Shown: one piece after another, positions 53,280 through 62,317 of the stretch
Position numbering within the stretch: the first letter of the stretch is position 1
How the letters are laid out: the number at the start of each line of letters is the position of its first letter
Assembly (NCBI GenBank): GCA_033584155.1
Contig: CP138355.1
Coordinates: 2,215,826 to 2,279,825 of the forward strand
Direction: 5' to 3'
From: Candidatus Electrothrix scaldis
GTDB taxonomy: Bacteria; Desulfobacterota; Desulfobulbia; Desulfobulbales; Desulfobulbaceae
DNA: 64,000 nucleotides
The notes under the pieces: model-generated
The model's input: only the letters and a program-made list of their open reading frames with translations
Databases searched by the model: none
Told to the model about the DNA's origin: nothing
Position numbers and translations under genes: made by a program

Positions 53280-54527
53280 TTATTCAGCCATCGGATCATC
53301 CTGCTCCAGGGCCAGGGCAATTTCTTGATAGGCGGCCAGCAGGGAAGGGCGTTGCTCTGCCGGGATGGCATGGGTATCCAGGCAGCGGCTAAAAACCTCC
53401 TCGTGACGGAGATCGGCCAAGCTTTCCTCAGTCTGGACAGGGCGCAGGGCCTGCTCAATAATGCGGTGGTTGCGGATGCGGAGGATCTCTAGACTGGTAT
53501 CTGCTACGGCCTCATCCAGGCGCTGGCGCAGATCAGCGATCAGCTCCTCACCTTGGTAGATAATTTCCAGCCAGATGGCCTGGCCTTCCAGTTTCAGGGT
53601 GGTGAGCTCGGCTTGAATATGGTCCCAATTGCCTTGGATGCGTTTGATGGGCTGGAAGACCGGGACGGTCAGTGGGGTAACCGTTGGCGGACCTGATTCC
53701 GGGAATTCAAGCAGACAGACGGACTTTGTTTTTTTGGCCTCGCCAAAGCCCATGACCAAGGGCGCACCGCTGTAGCGGCGGGTTTCGTCACCTCCCACCT
53801 TTTGCGGGGCATGGAGATGACCCAAGGCCAGGTAATCCAGGTTGTCCGGGAAGGCGTCCGCACTCACAGAGGCCAGGGAGCCCACATAGAGATTGCGTAC
53901 CCCGTCGCCTTCCACGCTGCCGCCGCCTGCGGTGAAGAGATGGCCCATGCCGATGATGGGGACGGGGCGGGGAAGCCTGTTCCGTTGCTCCTCTGCTTCG
54001 GTACAGACCTTCTGATAATGCTGTTTGATACCCTGTATCAGATCGCGTTCGCGGTCATCCTGGTCCTGTCCGGCGACTGCGGTGCGGATATCCCGGTCGC
54101 GGAGAAAAGGGACCGCGCAGATGATGGCCTTGGGTTCCCCGGCCTGATCTTTGAGGACCAGGACTTCCTCGGCAGGTGAGGAGGGCAGGGCGGCCAGGAC
54201 GTGGATATTAAGGGCGCGCAGGAGCTCTTTGGGGGCGCTGAGAAAGGTGGGGGAGTCGTGGTTGCCGGCGATCACCACCAGATGACGGCAGGACGAGGCG
54301 GCAACCCGGCAGAGGAAAGTATAATAGAGCTGCTGGGCTCGGTTGCTGGGGGTGGTGGTGTGGAAGACGTCGCCCGCCACCAGGAGTATGTCCACCTGTT
54401 GCTCGACAATGGTGTCGTAGAGCCAGTCGAAAAAGGCGGCAAACTCGGCGTAGCGATGGCGTCCGTAGAGGGTGCGGCCTATATGCCAGTCTGAGGTGTG
54501 GAGGATGCGGAGGACGGGGGATTGCAT
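53280..54527 (-). CDS. sbcD: Exonuclease subunit SbcD
   Basis: A protein of 415 residues. Mre11-type Mn-dependent nuclease: HTSDWHIGR, LLVAGDVFH, IAGNHDSPTF, and LGHLHAPQ (G-H-x-H) are all present. It works with SbcC on DNA ends. First gene of the sbcDC unit; the gap upstream to the giant gene is 374 nt. Confidence 0.96.
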   Translation of the reverse strand: MQSPVLRILHTSDWHIGRTLYGRHRYAEFAAFFDWLYDTIVEQQVDILLVAGDVFHTTTPSNRAQQLYYTFLCRVAASSCRHLVVIAGNHDSPTFLSAPKELLRALNIHVLAALPSSPAEEVLVLKDQAGEPKAIICAVPFLRDRDIRTAVAGQDQDDRERDLIQGIKQHYQKVCTEAEEQRNRLPRPVPIIGMGHLFTAGGGSVEGDGVRNLYVGSLASVSADAFPDNLDYLALGHLHAPQKVGGDETRRYSGAPLVMGFGEAKKTKSVCLLEFPESGPPTVTPLTVPVFQPIKRIQGNWDHIQAELTTLKLEGQAIWLEIIYQGEELIADLRQRLDEAVADTSLEILRIRNHRIIEQALRPVQTEESLADLRHEEVFSRCLDTHAIPAEQRPSLLAAYQEIALALEQDDPMAE

Positions 54528-54795
54528 TGTGGTTATGGAGGGTGCGCTGATGTTACACCGTTATTGTTTTTTGGTTGTATCAATTTGTTGGATAAAAGCA
54601 AATTCCTCTGCCGCCCCGCATTGAATGGAAATCTTTATGCGGGACGGAAGAGTTAAAGCGCGAACAAAATTCTGCCTTTCAACAGATCAGAGGGCCGGAA
54701 TTCGTTTAGAATGCCTAAGTGCTGTCTATTGTTCAATGGATCACAGAGAACAGCAGACAGAACACGGTTATGAAATACTGATTTTTTTTCATCCC

Positions 54796-54905
54796 CTAGT
54801 ACAGCGCGGCGTAAGTCTCGTACTGCTTTTTATGGCAAAATTTCTTATGAAAACTGGAAAAGCTGTTCCAAAAAGCGTAATGGAATTTACGCCCGGCTGT
54901 ACTAG
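54796..54905. mobile_element. 110-bp palindrome-ended element overlapping a stop codon
   Basis: Ends CTAGTACAGC..GGCGTAA at 54796-54814 and its complement at 54887-54905 match in 17 of 19 positions. The right end contains the stop codon of the giant gene. No coding capacity; MITE-like. The remaining 270 bases toward sbcD show no gene. Confidence 0.5.
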
Positions 54906-57900
54906 TCCTGCGTAAAGGATATCCCTAACGGCTCCATTATGAATGCGAATGGTTCTCTCCCCCCACCTACTGGTCTAGCCGGTTCTGAAATACCTGAATC
55001 GTCCTTAAACGCCTTAAACCGAATCCTGGACCCGATAATGTTTTCAAGTAACCCTGATATCATTATTAAATGCTTAGAAGAAACCTCTGATAAAAGTTCT
55101 CCCACAATTGGTAAAGATGTAATTGTAACAAGCACCTTTATTGTCTCCGATAATGTTCGAATTTCATTCATCACATCCATTATTCCGGTATCAATATATT
55201 GATATTCATATAATCCCGTCTGATCAAACCAATCGACGAGCTTGTGACTTTTGGATGTCGTGTACTCAACATTATCCAGAACTATTGCGCTCGACACTGT
55301 TTCTACTTCCGAAGTACCTATCACCATACCAAAACCTGACATGGTGCCTTTATCTCTTTCTGTGGCATCAGATTGGGCTTTGATCTCGGCGTAAAAATCA
55401 ATTATTCCGAAGTACAGGGACAAGTTATTCGTCAGAACCCGTTTTAAGAAACCACCATCCCCGTCAGTCGTTCGCCTTAATTTTAAGAAGTTATCAATTA
55501 CGTGGTCGGTGGCGTCATCATCAGAGGCATACCCTTTGATCTCATCGTGAAAATTGCGGGCTAACCCTATAAATGGATGATATGCAAGTGTATCAATAAA
55601 AGGTTGAACGAAATCAGCAGAAGACTCAACTTTTTTGGCTGCAGGAACTAATTCTTCTAAAACATTAAGCAAATCAACCCCTTTTTTGCCTTTAATTGTG
55701 GGTGCCCCGAATTTCAATTTCCAATATTGGGTATGAAACGCTCCTTTAGTTACCTTTTCGCATTGACCATTCTCATTATAGATAATCTTTATCACTTTTT
55801 CTTCATTATGGGAGCCAGACGGTTGTATAGTGAGGATATTGTCTCCAAGTTGAACATTAACATTCAATTCCTTTTGTTCTCCACCTGTCACCGAGATATT
55901 ATAATTCTCATTCTGATTTAAGGTTGTATTGACATTGCCATTGAATCTATTGATAATTTTAACATTATTTTTTCCCATGTTGGCAATTATATTGCCTCCC
56001 ATGAAGACGAAGTTGCCAGCAGCCGTGATTTTGACGCCGAAAAAATCCACTACTTCTGTAGGAGTCACATCGACACTTGTTCCTGCTTGAAAGGTGAAGA
56101 GAACAGCCTTTTCAACCGGATCGTTGGGATGTCCCTCGCCCGGAGCATCTGCGATGGCAGATATGCCGCTGAACTGTTCGCGATAACTCCCTCTTTCACC
56201 TGTTGAATGGACGTAATCAGGTGAGAAGTTGGGTTCCGGGTTCATCGGTTTAACCAAAGCGTGAAATTTTTCGAACAGAGCCTCAGCACGTTCACGCCCG
56301 AGCGTTTCATTACTATCCTCGCTGCCTGATCGACTGGCATGTCCTTCTATTTTTATTACATCTTCAAGTTCTAAGCCGATCTTGCCCGCAAGGATTTCCA
56401 GAGCATGAACATGATCGCTACGCAGATCGGATCTGCCGGTGGCGAAATTCATAAAGAGGATTTGATTAGGCGGAATCGGCACAACAGAGACTTTTGCCAC
56501 TGGATCGGGCTTACGTGGTTTGCGTGGTTCCTTGTGGACAACCTGAGCGCCGTCTTCCGTCACATTGACCTGAGTTCCTCCGCCCTCACCGTCCATTATT
56601 TTCTGGTTGGTCTTCGCGACTGATTCCTCGCGTGCTTTTTTTGCTCCTTGCGCTTTACGTTTGGCGAAAGACTCTGTATTGTTTTGGGCTTTCTCTTGTG
56701 ACATGGTGCCTTCTTCGACTGCTTTCTTATTGGCGGCGCTAAAAGACTTGAGTGCTTTCCCCGCCTTGGCATCGGCTTCCATTTCGGCCATACGTGCCTG
56801 TAAAGCCATGTTACCGAAGTTGGTGGCAAGGTTTGTTGCTCCCTCCATAGCGGCACGAAGGTTGGCCTGGGTGCCTTCGATTCCTGTTATATCACGGAAA
56901 GAATTGGAATTCTGCACTGCCGATAATGCATCTGACAGCCCTGATACCGGCGGTGCAGCAGGTGCGTTTTGCAGCGAAATGATATTATCCGGGAATTTCG
57001 TGGGCTCTAGTCCCTGCGGTTCAGCCCGACGGGAATCAAACATGTTGGACGGAAAATCTGCCAACTCAGGTTCCACATTATTGAATACCCAGTCGAAACT
57101 ACCGTCATGTTCTTCAGCGGCCACGCAATCATCCATGTGGGCGCGAGCGTAGAGACCGTCAGTAGGCAGACTGATACGCATGGGATCAGCCGGAGGCAGT
57201 CCCGCAACATAATGATTTTTCAGACTCTCAAAGGTATCGAACATTGGGTCAAGGGGCACGTCGGTTTTAACTGCAAAGACCAAACTGTTGCCAACGATGC
57301 CGATCGGTTGGCGTTCAACCATTGAGGCCAGACTCCGACCATCCTCATTTGAAATGGCAAATCCGTCAAGCAGTGTATAGAGTTCGTCCCGGTCCATGTG
57401 CGACCAAATCGCCTTATGATAGCGAAAGGTGTTGTCTTTCAGTGTTTTTTCTAATTCAAGGTAGCCTTGGGCAAGCCGATTACGCAGGTTCAGTTGGTCA
57501 CGGGAATTTAAACGGAAGGTCATGGTTGCTCCATTTGGATCCGGCGCACCGGTCTCTGATTTCAGCAGATCCCGTGTCCCTCTGTCCGAGCGGGCTGAAC
57601 TTCGGTAGTAGTCGGTAGCGTAATTGATTTGAGCAGAGGTGAGGTTGAGGTAGGAACGAGGGGGAAGGTCAGTCGTACTATCTGATTTAAGTTTGAGGTA
57701 TTTTAAATCATTTCTGGTTAGCTGGGCTTCCCCATCTGTTGTCTTGTCTTCCCCATCTGTTGTCTTGTCTTTCTCATCAAGAGTAACGGTAAAATCAACC
57801 CGTACTGTACGCCCGTAGCGATAGGCCGAAGCCAGTGTGAAATCGGCTGTGAGGTCTTCTTCCTCTGAGCCTTGCAGCTTAAAGAGTTTTAATTTGTCAA

Positions 57901-60361
57901 GATAACTCCTCGCCATATGGGGAGCAATCTCGTTCTGGAAGTACCGCTCACGCTCTGCGTCCGAGGCTTGCTCAATCCGGCGAACCAATACCGACGTGGG
58001 TGCTGGCAACAGAGGGGCAAAGAGGCGGAAAGTAACTTCTAACAGACGCCGCCTCTCGCGGCGGTAGACTTCTTGGTCGGTCTTCTCGTTGATTTCTTTG
58101 AATTCTGGCCCCTCTGTAGGCATATTGATCCCGATGTTCAGCCACAGGCTGCCCGATAGTTCGGTCAAAGTTTGCTCCGCCTGTATTCCATCAGGAATTA
58201 CGCTATCATTGGATTCCTCACCGCTATCATTGGATTCCTCACCGTTATCATTGGATTTATCATCGCTATTCTTAGAATCCTTCTTTTTTAAATAAGCTTG
58301 AATATCATCAAGATAACGGAACACAGAGCGTTCCAGCCACCCCTTGGCATATCGGGCCAAGACCCGACGGTGACGACTGATCCGTTTATCATCAAACGGC
58401 TTGATCCGCATCGGTACAAAGACGCATTCAGTAACTGAAGCGATCTCGGTATCAACGCGTAAATGCCTCAGAATTTCATAATAAATGACTGAAAGTGATC
58501 TGGTGTAATTGATGTTTTGGACAACCTCGCTTACGCCCTCAATGCTTTCTGTCTGCTCGATTTCCGTGACGACCGTACTTTCCAACGAACGTACCGACTG
58601 GCCGAAGCGACGAATCGCGTCACGCAGATTTTGGCTCTCATGTGCGGCAGCCTTGCGTCCACCGGATTGTGAAGCATTTGTTTGAGAACGACCGGTTGCT
58701 ATGCCGCCGCCGAAAACAGTTGAACCGAAAAAACCGCCCATTCCGAAGGCAGCCGCTGTACTGCTGGCTGAAGAACGACCACGGCTCCATTCGCTGAGTT
58801 CGCTTGCAACCGCGTTATCGTAGTCACGTTCACGGTCAAGAGTGTCCATGACTTCGTCATCTGAAATGGTTGATTCATCACGCCGATTACGTTCACGCCG
58901 TGCGTAATCAAGTTTCATGATCCTCCGTTTCTGCCGCGGTGCGAGCGTCAAACTATAGGCTATATCTCCCAAGCTGTAACCATTCGAGCGGTAGCGTACC
59001 GCATGTTCCAGCACATGGCCTATTGCTACAGTTTGCGCTTGATAAAGTGCGGGATCATCGGCCTCGTAATCAATCATGTTCTTGCTGTCAACTCCGAACC
59101 GGGGAAAGTCTACGGTACGCGTCTTCTGATTCTCAAAGCGTATCGGCGAAGAACCCGCCTTATCCACCTTGGGCTGGGTGACACGCAGTACCGTTTTAAA
59201 TCGTTTTTCTCCGAGGATACGACCCGGGTTGTTAAAAGGTTTGCACGAAGTGCCGGGATCATCGGCAAAGATGTCTGGTCGGTTTAATAATCCTGCTTCG
59301 GAGACATTAAGAGGGGTGTCCTCAGCCCATGACGATGTAAAATTGCCATTCAGAAGGATCAAAATGTCATGCACAGGGACTTCGGGAGATTTGTCCGGTT
59401 GAAACCCTGCAAAAAGATTAGGCCCGCTCAACACCCAGATCCAGCCGACTACCTCGTCGAAGCTTTTATAGGAATCTCCTACCTTAAACCTACCATCGAA
59501 GTCGAACTCAGCTACACGTAACGGGATTCTGGTCAAAAGATCGAGTAGTTGCGTGTTGTCCTGTTTATCGACCTGTAGGCTGGTCGCTACAGTCCCATCG
59601 GCAGTATCAAGGATTCCTTTAAGATGGAGCAACGTTGTTGCTGTCACTAGCCCCGCACTCATCCCATAGCCATCAAAACGAAAGCGTGGTGCTCCGACAA
59701 CTTGAAACCGTCCTTGACGTTCAAACCTAGTGTTTGGCACAGTGACGGTTGTTCCCGCATCGGGTTTTACTTGTGTATCCAGTAACAGAGTGACAAAAAT
59801 GGCCGTAGCTGGCTCCCTGATGATACGTTCCCCATTTCCTATGGGTGGCGTGGCATGCCAAACAATATGTGTGACGGATCCCTCTTCTATATGCGGGATC
59901 GGAGTCAAGACCCGTTCGTATATAACTGTCTCGTTTTCATCATGAATCTGAATGTGAATGAGATGGTCGAAGCTGAGATCGTAGAATCTGTAGCGGTTCG
60001 GCCCCCTCATGCTAAATGGCTCTTTTATAAAGAAAAGTTCTTTTTCTATTTGACGATGAAATGAAAAGTTAACGAAATAATCTTTTTCTGACAACATAGG
60101 CAGACTTGGCTTCAGCGTCAGATCAATCAAATTGAGTTGTCGCCGGGATGGGGACACGTCATCGTCGGAATTAGCTGCGTTGACGAACTGCTCCCATTTC
60201 TGCTGTCCGGCAGGAGTCAATTCAGTACCGATCTTGTCGATCACCTGCGGCGTATCAATGACTCCCAACCGGATACGTGTCTTAATGAATGTTTCAATAT
60301 CCTCGGAGCCGAGGCCAATTTTTTCAAGGGTTGCACGATCTAAGAAAGTGAATTCGGACAT
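54902..60361 (-). CDS. Giant 1,819-residue protein with internal OmpA-like domain
   Basis: Start at the ATG complementary to 60359-60361, which has AGGGG 6 nt upstream. No signal peptide or clear membrane span. Visible parts: a beta-rich N-terminal third; a Gly/Ser-rich patch (about 530-560, FGMGGFFGSTVFGGG) followed by a region containing NINYTRSLSVIYYEILRHLR; an acidic repeat near 715 (SNDSGEE, a 21-nt DNA repeat) and another near 880 (KTTDGED, 21 nt twice); an OmpA-like domain at about 1300-1400 (IKIEGHASRSGSEDSNETLG); and an Asn/Val-rich section at 1460-1530 that resembles beta-helix spikes. The C-terminal 250 residues are unfamiliar. Possibly a surface or delivery-machine component; no function can be assigned. 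Confidence 0.75.
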   Translation of the reverse strand: MSEFTFLDRATLEKIGLGSEDIETFIKTRIRLGVIDTPQVIDKIGTELTPAGQQKWEQFVNAANSDDDVSPSRRQLNLIDLTLKPSLPMLSEKDYFVNFSFHRQIEKELFFIKEPFSMRGPNRYRFYDLSFDHLIHIQIHDENETVIYERVLTPIPHIEEGSVTHIVWHATPPIGNGERIIREPATAIFVTLLLDTQVKPDAGTTVTVPNTRFERQGRFQVVGAPRFRFDGYGMSAGLVTATTLLHLKGILDTADGTVATSLQVDKQDNTQLLDLLTRIPLRVAEFDFDGRFKVGDSYKSFDEVVGWIWVLSGPNLFAGFQPDKSPEVPVHDILILLNGNFTSSWAEDTPLNVSEAGLLNRPDIFADDPGTSCKPFNNPGRILGEKRFKTVLRVTQPKVDKAGSSPIRFENQKTRTVDFPRFGVDSKNMIDYEADDPALYQAQTVAIGHVLEHAVRYRSNGYSLGDIAYSLTLAPRQKRRIMKLDYARRERNRRDESTISDDEVMDTLDRERDYDNAVASELSEWSRGRSSASSTAAAFGMGGFFGSTVFGGGIATGRSQTNASQSGGRKAAAHESQNLRDAIRRFGQSVRSLESTVVTEIEQTESIEGVSEVVQNINYTRSLSVIYYEILRHLRVDTEIASVTECVFVPMRIKPFDDKRISRHRRVLARYAKGWLERSVFRYLDDIQAYLKKKDSKNSDDKSNDNGEESNDSGEESNDSVIPDGIQAEQTLTELSGSLWLNIGINMPTEGPEFKEINEKTDQEVYRRERRRLLEVTFRLFAPLLPAPTSVLVRRIEQASDAERERYFQNEIAPHMARSYLDKLKLFKLQGSEEEDLTADFTLASAYRYGRTVRVDFTVTLDEKDKTTDGEDKTTDGEAQLTRNDLKYLKLKSDSTTDLPPRSYLNLTSAQINYATDYYRSSARSDRGTRDLLKSETGAPDPNGATMTFRLNSRDQLNLRNRLAQGYLELEKTLKDNTFRYHKAIWSHMDRDELYTLLDGFAISNEDGRSLASMVERQPIGIVGNSLVFAVKTDVPLDPMFDTFESLKNHYVAGLPPADPMRISLPTDGLYARAHMDDCVAAEEHDGSFDWVFNNVEPELADFPSNMFDSRRAEPQGLEPTKFPDNIISLQNAPAAPPVSGLSDALSAVQNSNSFRDITGIEGTQANLRAAMEGATNLATNFGNMALQARMAEMEADAKAGKALKSFSAANKKAVEEGTMSQEKAQNNTESFAKRKAQGAKKAREESVAKTNQKIMDGEGGGTQVNVTEDGAQVVHKEPRKPRKPDPVAKVSVVPIPPNQILFMNFATGRSDLRSDHVHALEILAGKIGLELEDVIKIEGHASRSGSEDSNETLGRERAEALFEKFHALVKPMNPEPNFSPDYVHSTGERGSYREQFSGISAIADAPGEGHPNDPVEKAVLFTFQAGTSVDVTPTEVVDFFGVKITAAGNFVFMGGNIIANMGKNNVKIINRFNGNVNTTLNQNENYNISVTGGEQKELNVNVQLGDNILTIQPSGSHNEEKVIKIIYNENGQCEKVTKGAFHTQYWKLKFGAPTIKGKKGVDLLNVLEELVPAAKKVESSADFVQPFIDTLAYHPFIGLARNFHDEIKGYASDDDATDHVIDNFLKLRRTTDGDGGFLKRVLTNNLSLYFGIIDFYAEIKAQSDATERDKGTMSGFGMVIGTSEVETVSSAIVLDNVEYTTSKSHKLVDWFDQTGLYEYQYIDTGIMDVMNEIRTLSETIKVLVTITSLPIVGELLSEVSSKHLIMISGLLENIIGSRIRFKAFKDDSGISEPARPVGGGREPFAFIMEPLGISFTQD

Positions 60362-60416
60362 AAGATTCCCCTGCAAGGTAATATGGTAAAATAGTAGGTT
60401 ATGTGGAAGTCACCTG

Positions 60417-60827
60417 TTACAAGGCCACATCCCGCTTCATTTTTAACACCCTCACGCCAATATCGCCACCAATAATCCCCAGATAACTACAAGAAAGATC
60501 AATCAAATCAAAAGTACGGCTCGCAATAAAGACCTGACTGATCTCCTCCGTCGTAATCGCCACCCAAACGATTAAACTACCGACAAAGAATACCTTCCCG
60601 AAAACAAGGAAATGCCTGGGATACAACAACTGATTGGCAAGGAAGGAGGCAATCGCCAATAAAACAAAATGCCCGAGTTTATCTCCACCAGGAAACATGT
60701 ATAACCGACGAATAAAGAAAGGTAAAGTCCCGTGGTTGGCTGCATAGATGATGTAGAGAAAGAATCCGAGAAAGAGGGCGCCGAATATCACCCAAAGCCT
60801 GCTTGATTTTCTTGCTGTACTGGTCAT
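60417..60827 (-). CDS. VanZ-like membrane protein
   Basis: A protein of 136 residues from ATG 60827 (a GTG two codons earlier is possible). Four hydrophobic helices with the VanZ-like pattern: GGDKLGHFVLLAIASFL, then EEISQVFIASRTFDLIDLSCSYLGIIGG. VanZ gives teicoplanin resistance in enterococci, but family members mostly have unknown roles. 55 nt before the giant gene and in the same direction. Confidence 0.8.
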   Translation of the reverse strand: MTSTARKSSRLWVIFGALFLGFFLYIIYAANHGTLPFFIRRLYMFPGGDKLGHFVLLAIASFLANQLLYPRHFLVFGKVFFVGSLIVWVAITTEEISQVFIASRTFDLIDLSCSYLGIIGGDIGVRVLKMKRDVAL

Positions 60828-60944
60828 TTTCACTCGCCCCCTTTCTGCTCCGCTTGCAGCTCATCACCGACCATGAATGAATCCCCGGAACAAGCGTTGC
60901 GTAAGTTATGTCACCACCGGGGACACAATTTGAAAATCAATAAT

Positions 60945-61814
60945 TTATTCCTGTCGCAGAATCTCTACCTCTTCCATTGTCAGCCCCGTGACCTGAGCAA
61001 TAGTCTGGACGTCAAGTTGGCCAACTGCCAGCAATTCGCAGGCAATTTCAATGTCCCGTTGTTTTCTTCCTTTATTAACACCAGCTGTATATGTGGATTC
61101 CACCATGCTTGCCTGATAGTGCAGATCATCCTGATACCGTTCGTATGCCCGGCGTTCTTCATCAGACAGCTTGAGGATATCCAGCTCCTGCTTGGCCTTC
61201 TTTATTCCCTTGGCCTTGAAGTCGCTCTTGATCTCCTCATTTTTCAGGAAATAGATCCACTCATCCAAGGTGTCTTTGGCAATGTCATTGAACTTATTGA
61301 TCTTGATCAGATAGTACTCCGGAAAAATCTCATAAAGCGTATCCTTTCCGTACAGCTCCTGTTGCTCATCGGAGAGTTGCAACACGTCCTGCTCGTGCAG
61401 TCCTCGGAACGAGGTGGTGCCGTGATAGACATAGTCATCTCCGTGCCCCAAGTCGAAGTAAAGGATATTGATAGAAATAACTTTGGTGACCTTCAAATAC
61501 GGACTGCTTTCCTGAAGATGCTCTGTAATCACCTTGGAGGTAGCGAAGAGTATCCTCTGGAGGTAATCAAACTCCCGTTCATACTGCACTTCAATGATGA
61601 TTATTTCCTTTTTCTCATTTTTTACTTTGAGATCCACCCGGTTGAACTTATCACGGGCCTCCTTTTTGTTGCTCTCGCTTTCAAGGAGCTCCAGAATGCA
61701 GATGTCCTCCATGAGGAGTTCACTGAGGAAGCCTTCCAAAATCTCGAAATTGGCCTTGCTCCGCAGGAGCTTTTTCATGGCCCAGTCAAAGCTGATCAGT
61801 TTGCTTTGCGACAT
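60945..61814 (-). CDS. Rpn-family PD-(D/E)XK nuclease/putative transposase
   Basis: A protein of 289 residues. N-terminal SFDWAMKKLLRSKANFEILE and FNRVDLKV...EIIIIEVQYE give the D...ExQ active site of this family, which includes Rpn/YhgA proteins that aid recombination. The C-terminal third is helical with a variable tail. Such genes occur in many copies in some genomes. The plus-strand frame of 355 codons across it is a shadow. Confidence 0.88.
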   Translation of the reverse strand: MSQSKLISFDWAMKKLLRSKANFEILEGFLSELLMEDICILELLESESNKKEARDKFNRVDLKVKNEKKEIIIIEVQYEREFDYLQRILFATSKVITEHLQESSPYLKVTKVISINILYFDLGHGDDYVYHGTTSFRGLHEQDVLQLSDEQQELYGKDTLYEIFPEYYLIKINKFNDIAKDTLDEWIYFLKNEEIKSDFKAKGIKKAKQELDILKLSDEERRAYERYQDDLHYQASMVESTYTAGVNKGRKQRDIEIACELLAVGQLDVQTIAQVTGLTMEEVEILRQE

Positions 61815-62212
61815 GATAGTCTTTGTCTTGCATCGGTTGATGACGCGAATTCACTTACTCATTGCAGGCATAATGCCATGCTTCCGAGGAGAACGCAATT
61901 GCCTGTGTGCCTTTTCGCTGCACTTGTTCCGAAAAGATAACTAATCACAGGGGGCTCTTCATGCAGTCTATTGATCAAGATGCATTTCGCGTGGTGGCCC
62001 AACCGTTGATATTGACCGTTTCAAGTGAATAAGCGGGATTTACATCCAACGCCTCTTGCTTGGAAATACTATATTGCTCGCGGGGCTGGGCTGACCAGTA
62101 ATACCTCCATACAGTTATCATGGTAGTTTATGATGTTGCGATCAAATTTCCCAATGATAATCATGTGGTTGGTTATGTTAAAGCAGCCCCTTCCCTAAAT
62201 CCGTAACAGTCA

Positions 62213-62250
62213 GAAAAAAAAGCCCCTCCCGATATTACTCGGAAGGGGCC
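62213..62250 (-). terminator. Rho-independent terminator of nifJ
   Basis: On the minus strand a GGCCCCTTCC/GGGAGGGGC hairpin (62222-62250) is followed by a run of eight T residues, 67 nt after the nifJ stop. The remainder of 61815-62317 holds no gene. Confidence 0.85.
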
Positions 62251-62317
62251 TTCACGTTTCAGAGAAACTAGATGAGCAGGCTACATCATATTTAACACCT
62301 ACTCATAGCTCAGCTGA

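Noticed and set aside
54625..54915. 96-codon plus-strand frame before the giant gene's end
   Set aside because: It crosses the 110-bp palindromic element and shows no coding character or ribosome site.
60873..61940. 355-codon plus-strand frame
   Set aside because: Lies over the Rpn-family gene, which has clear motifs; the shadow protein has no recognisable feature.
61815..62317. Possible tRNA or small RNA before nifJ terminator
   Set aside because: No cloverleaf could be drawn; only the terminator hairpin is convincing.
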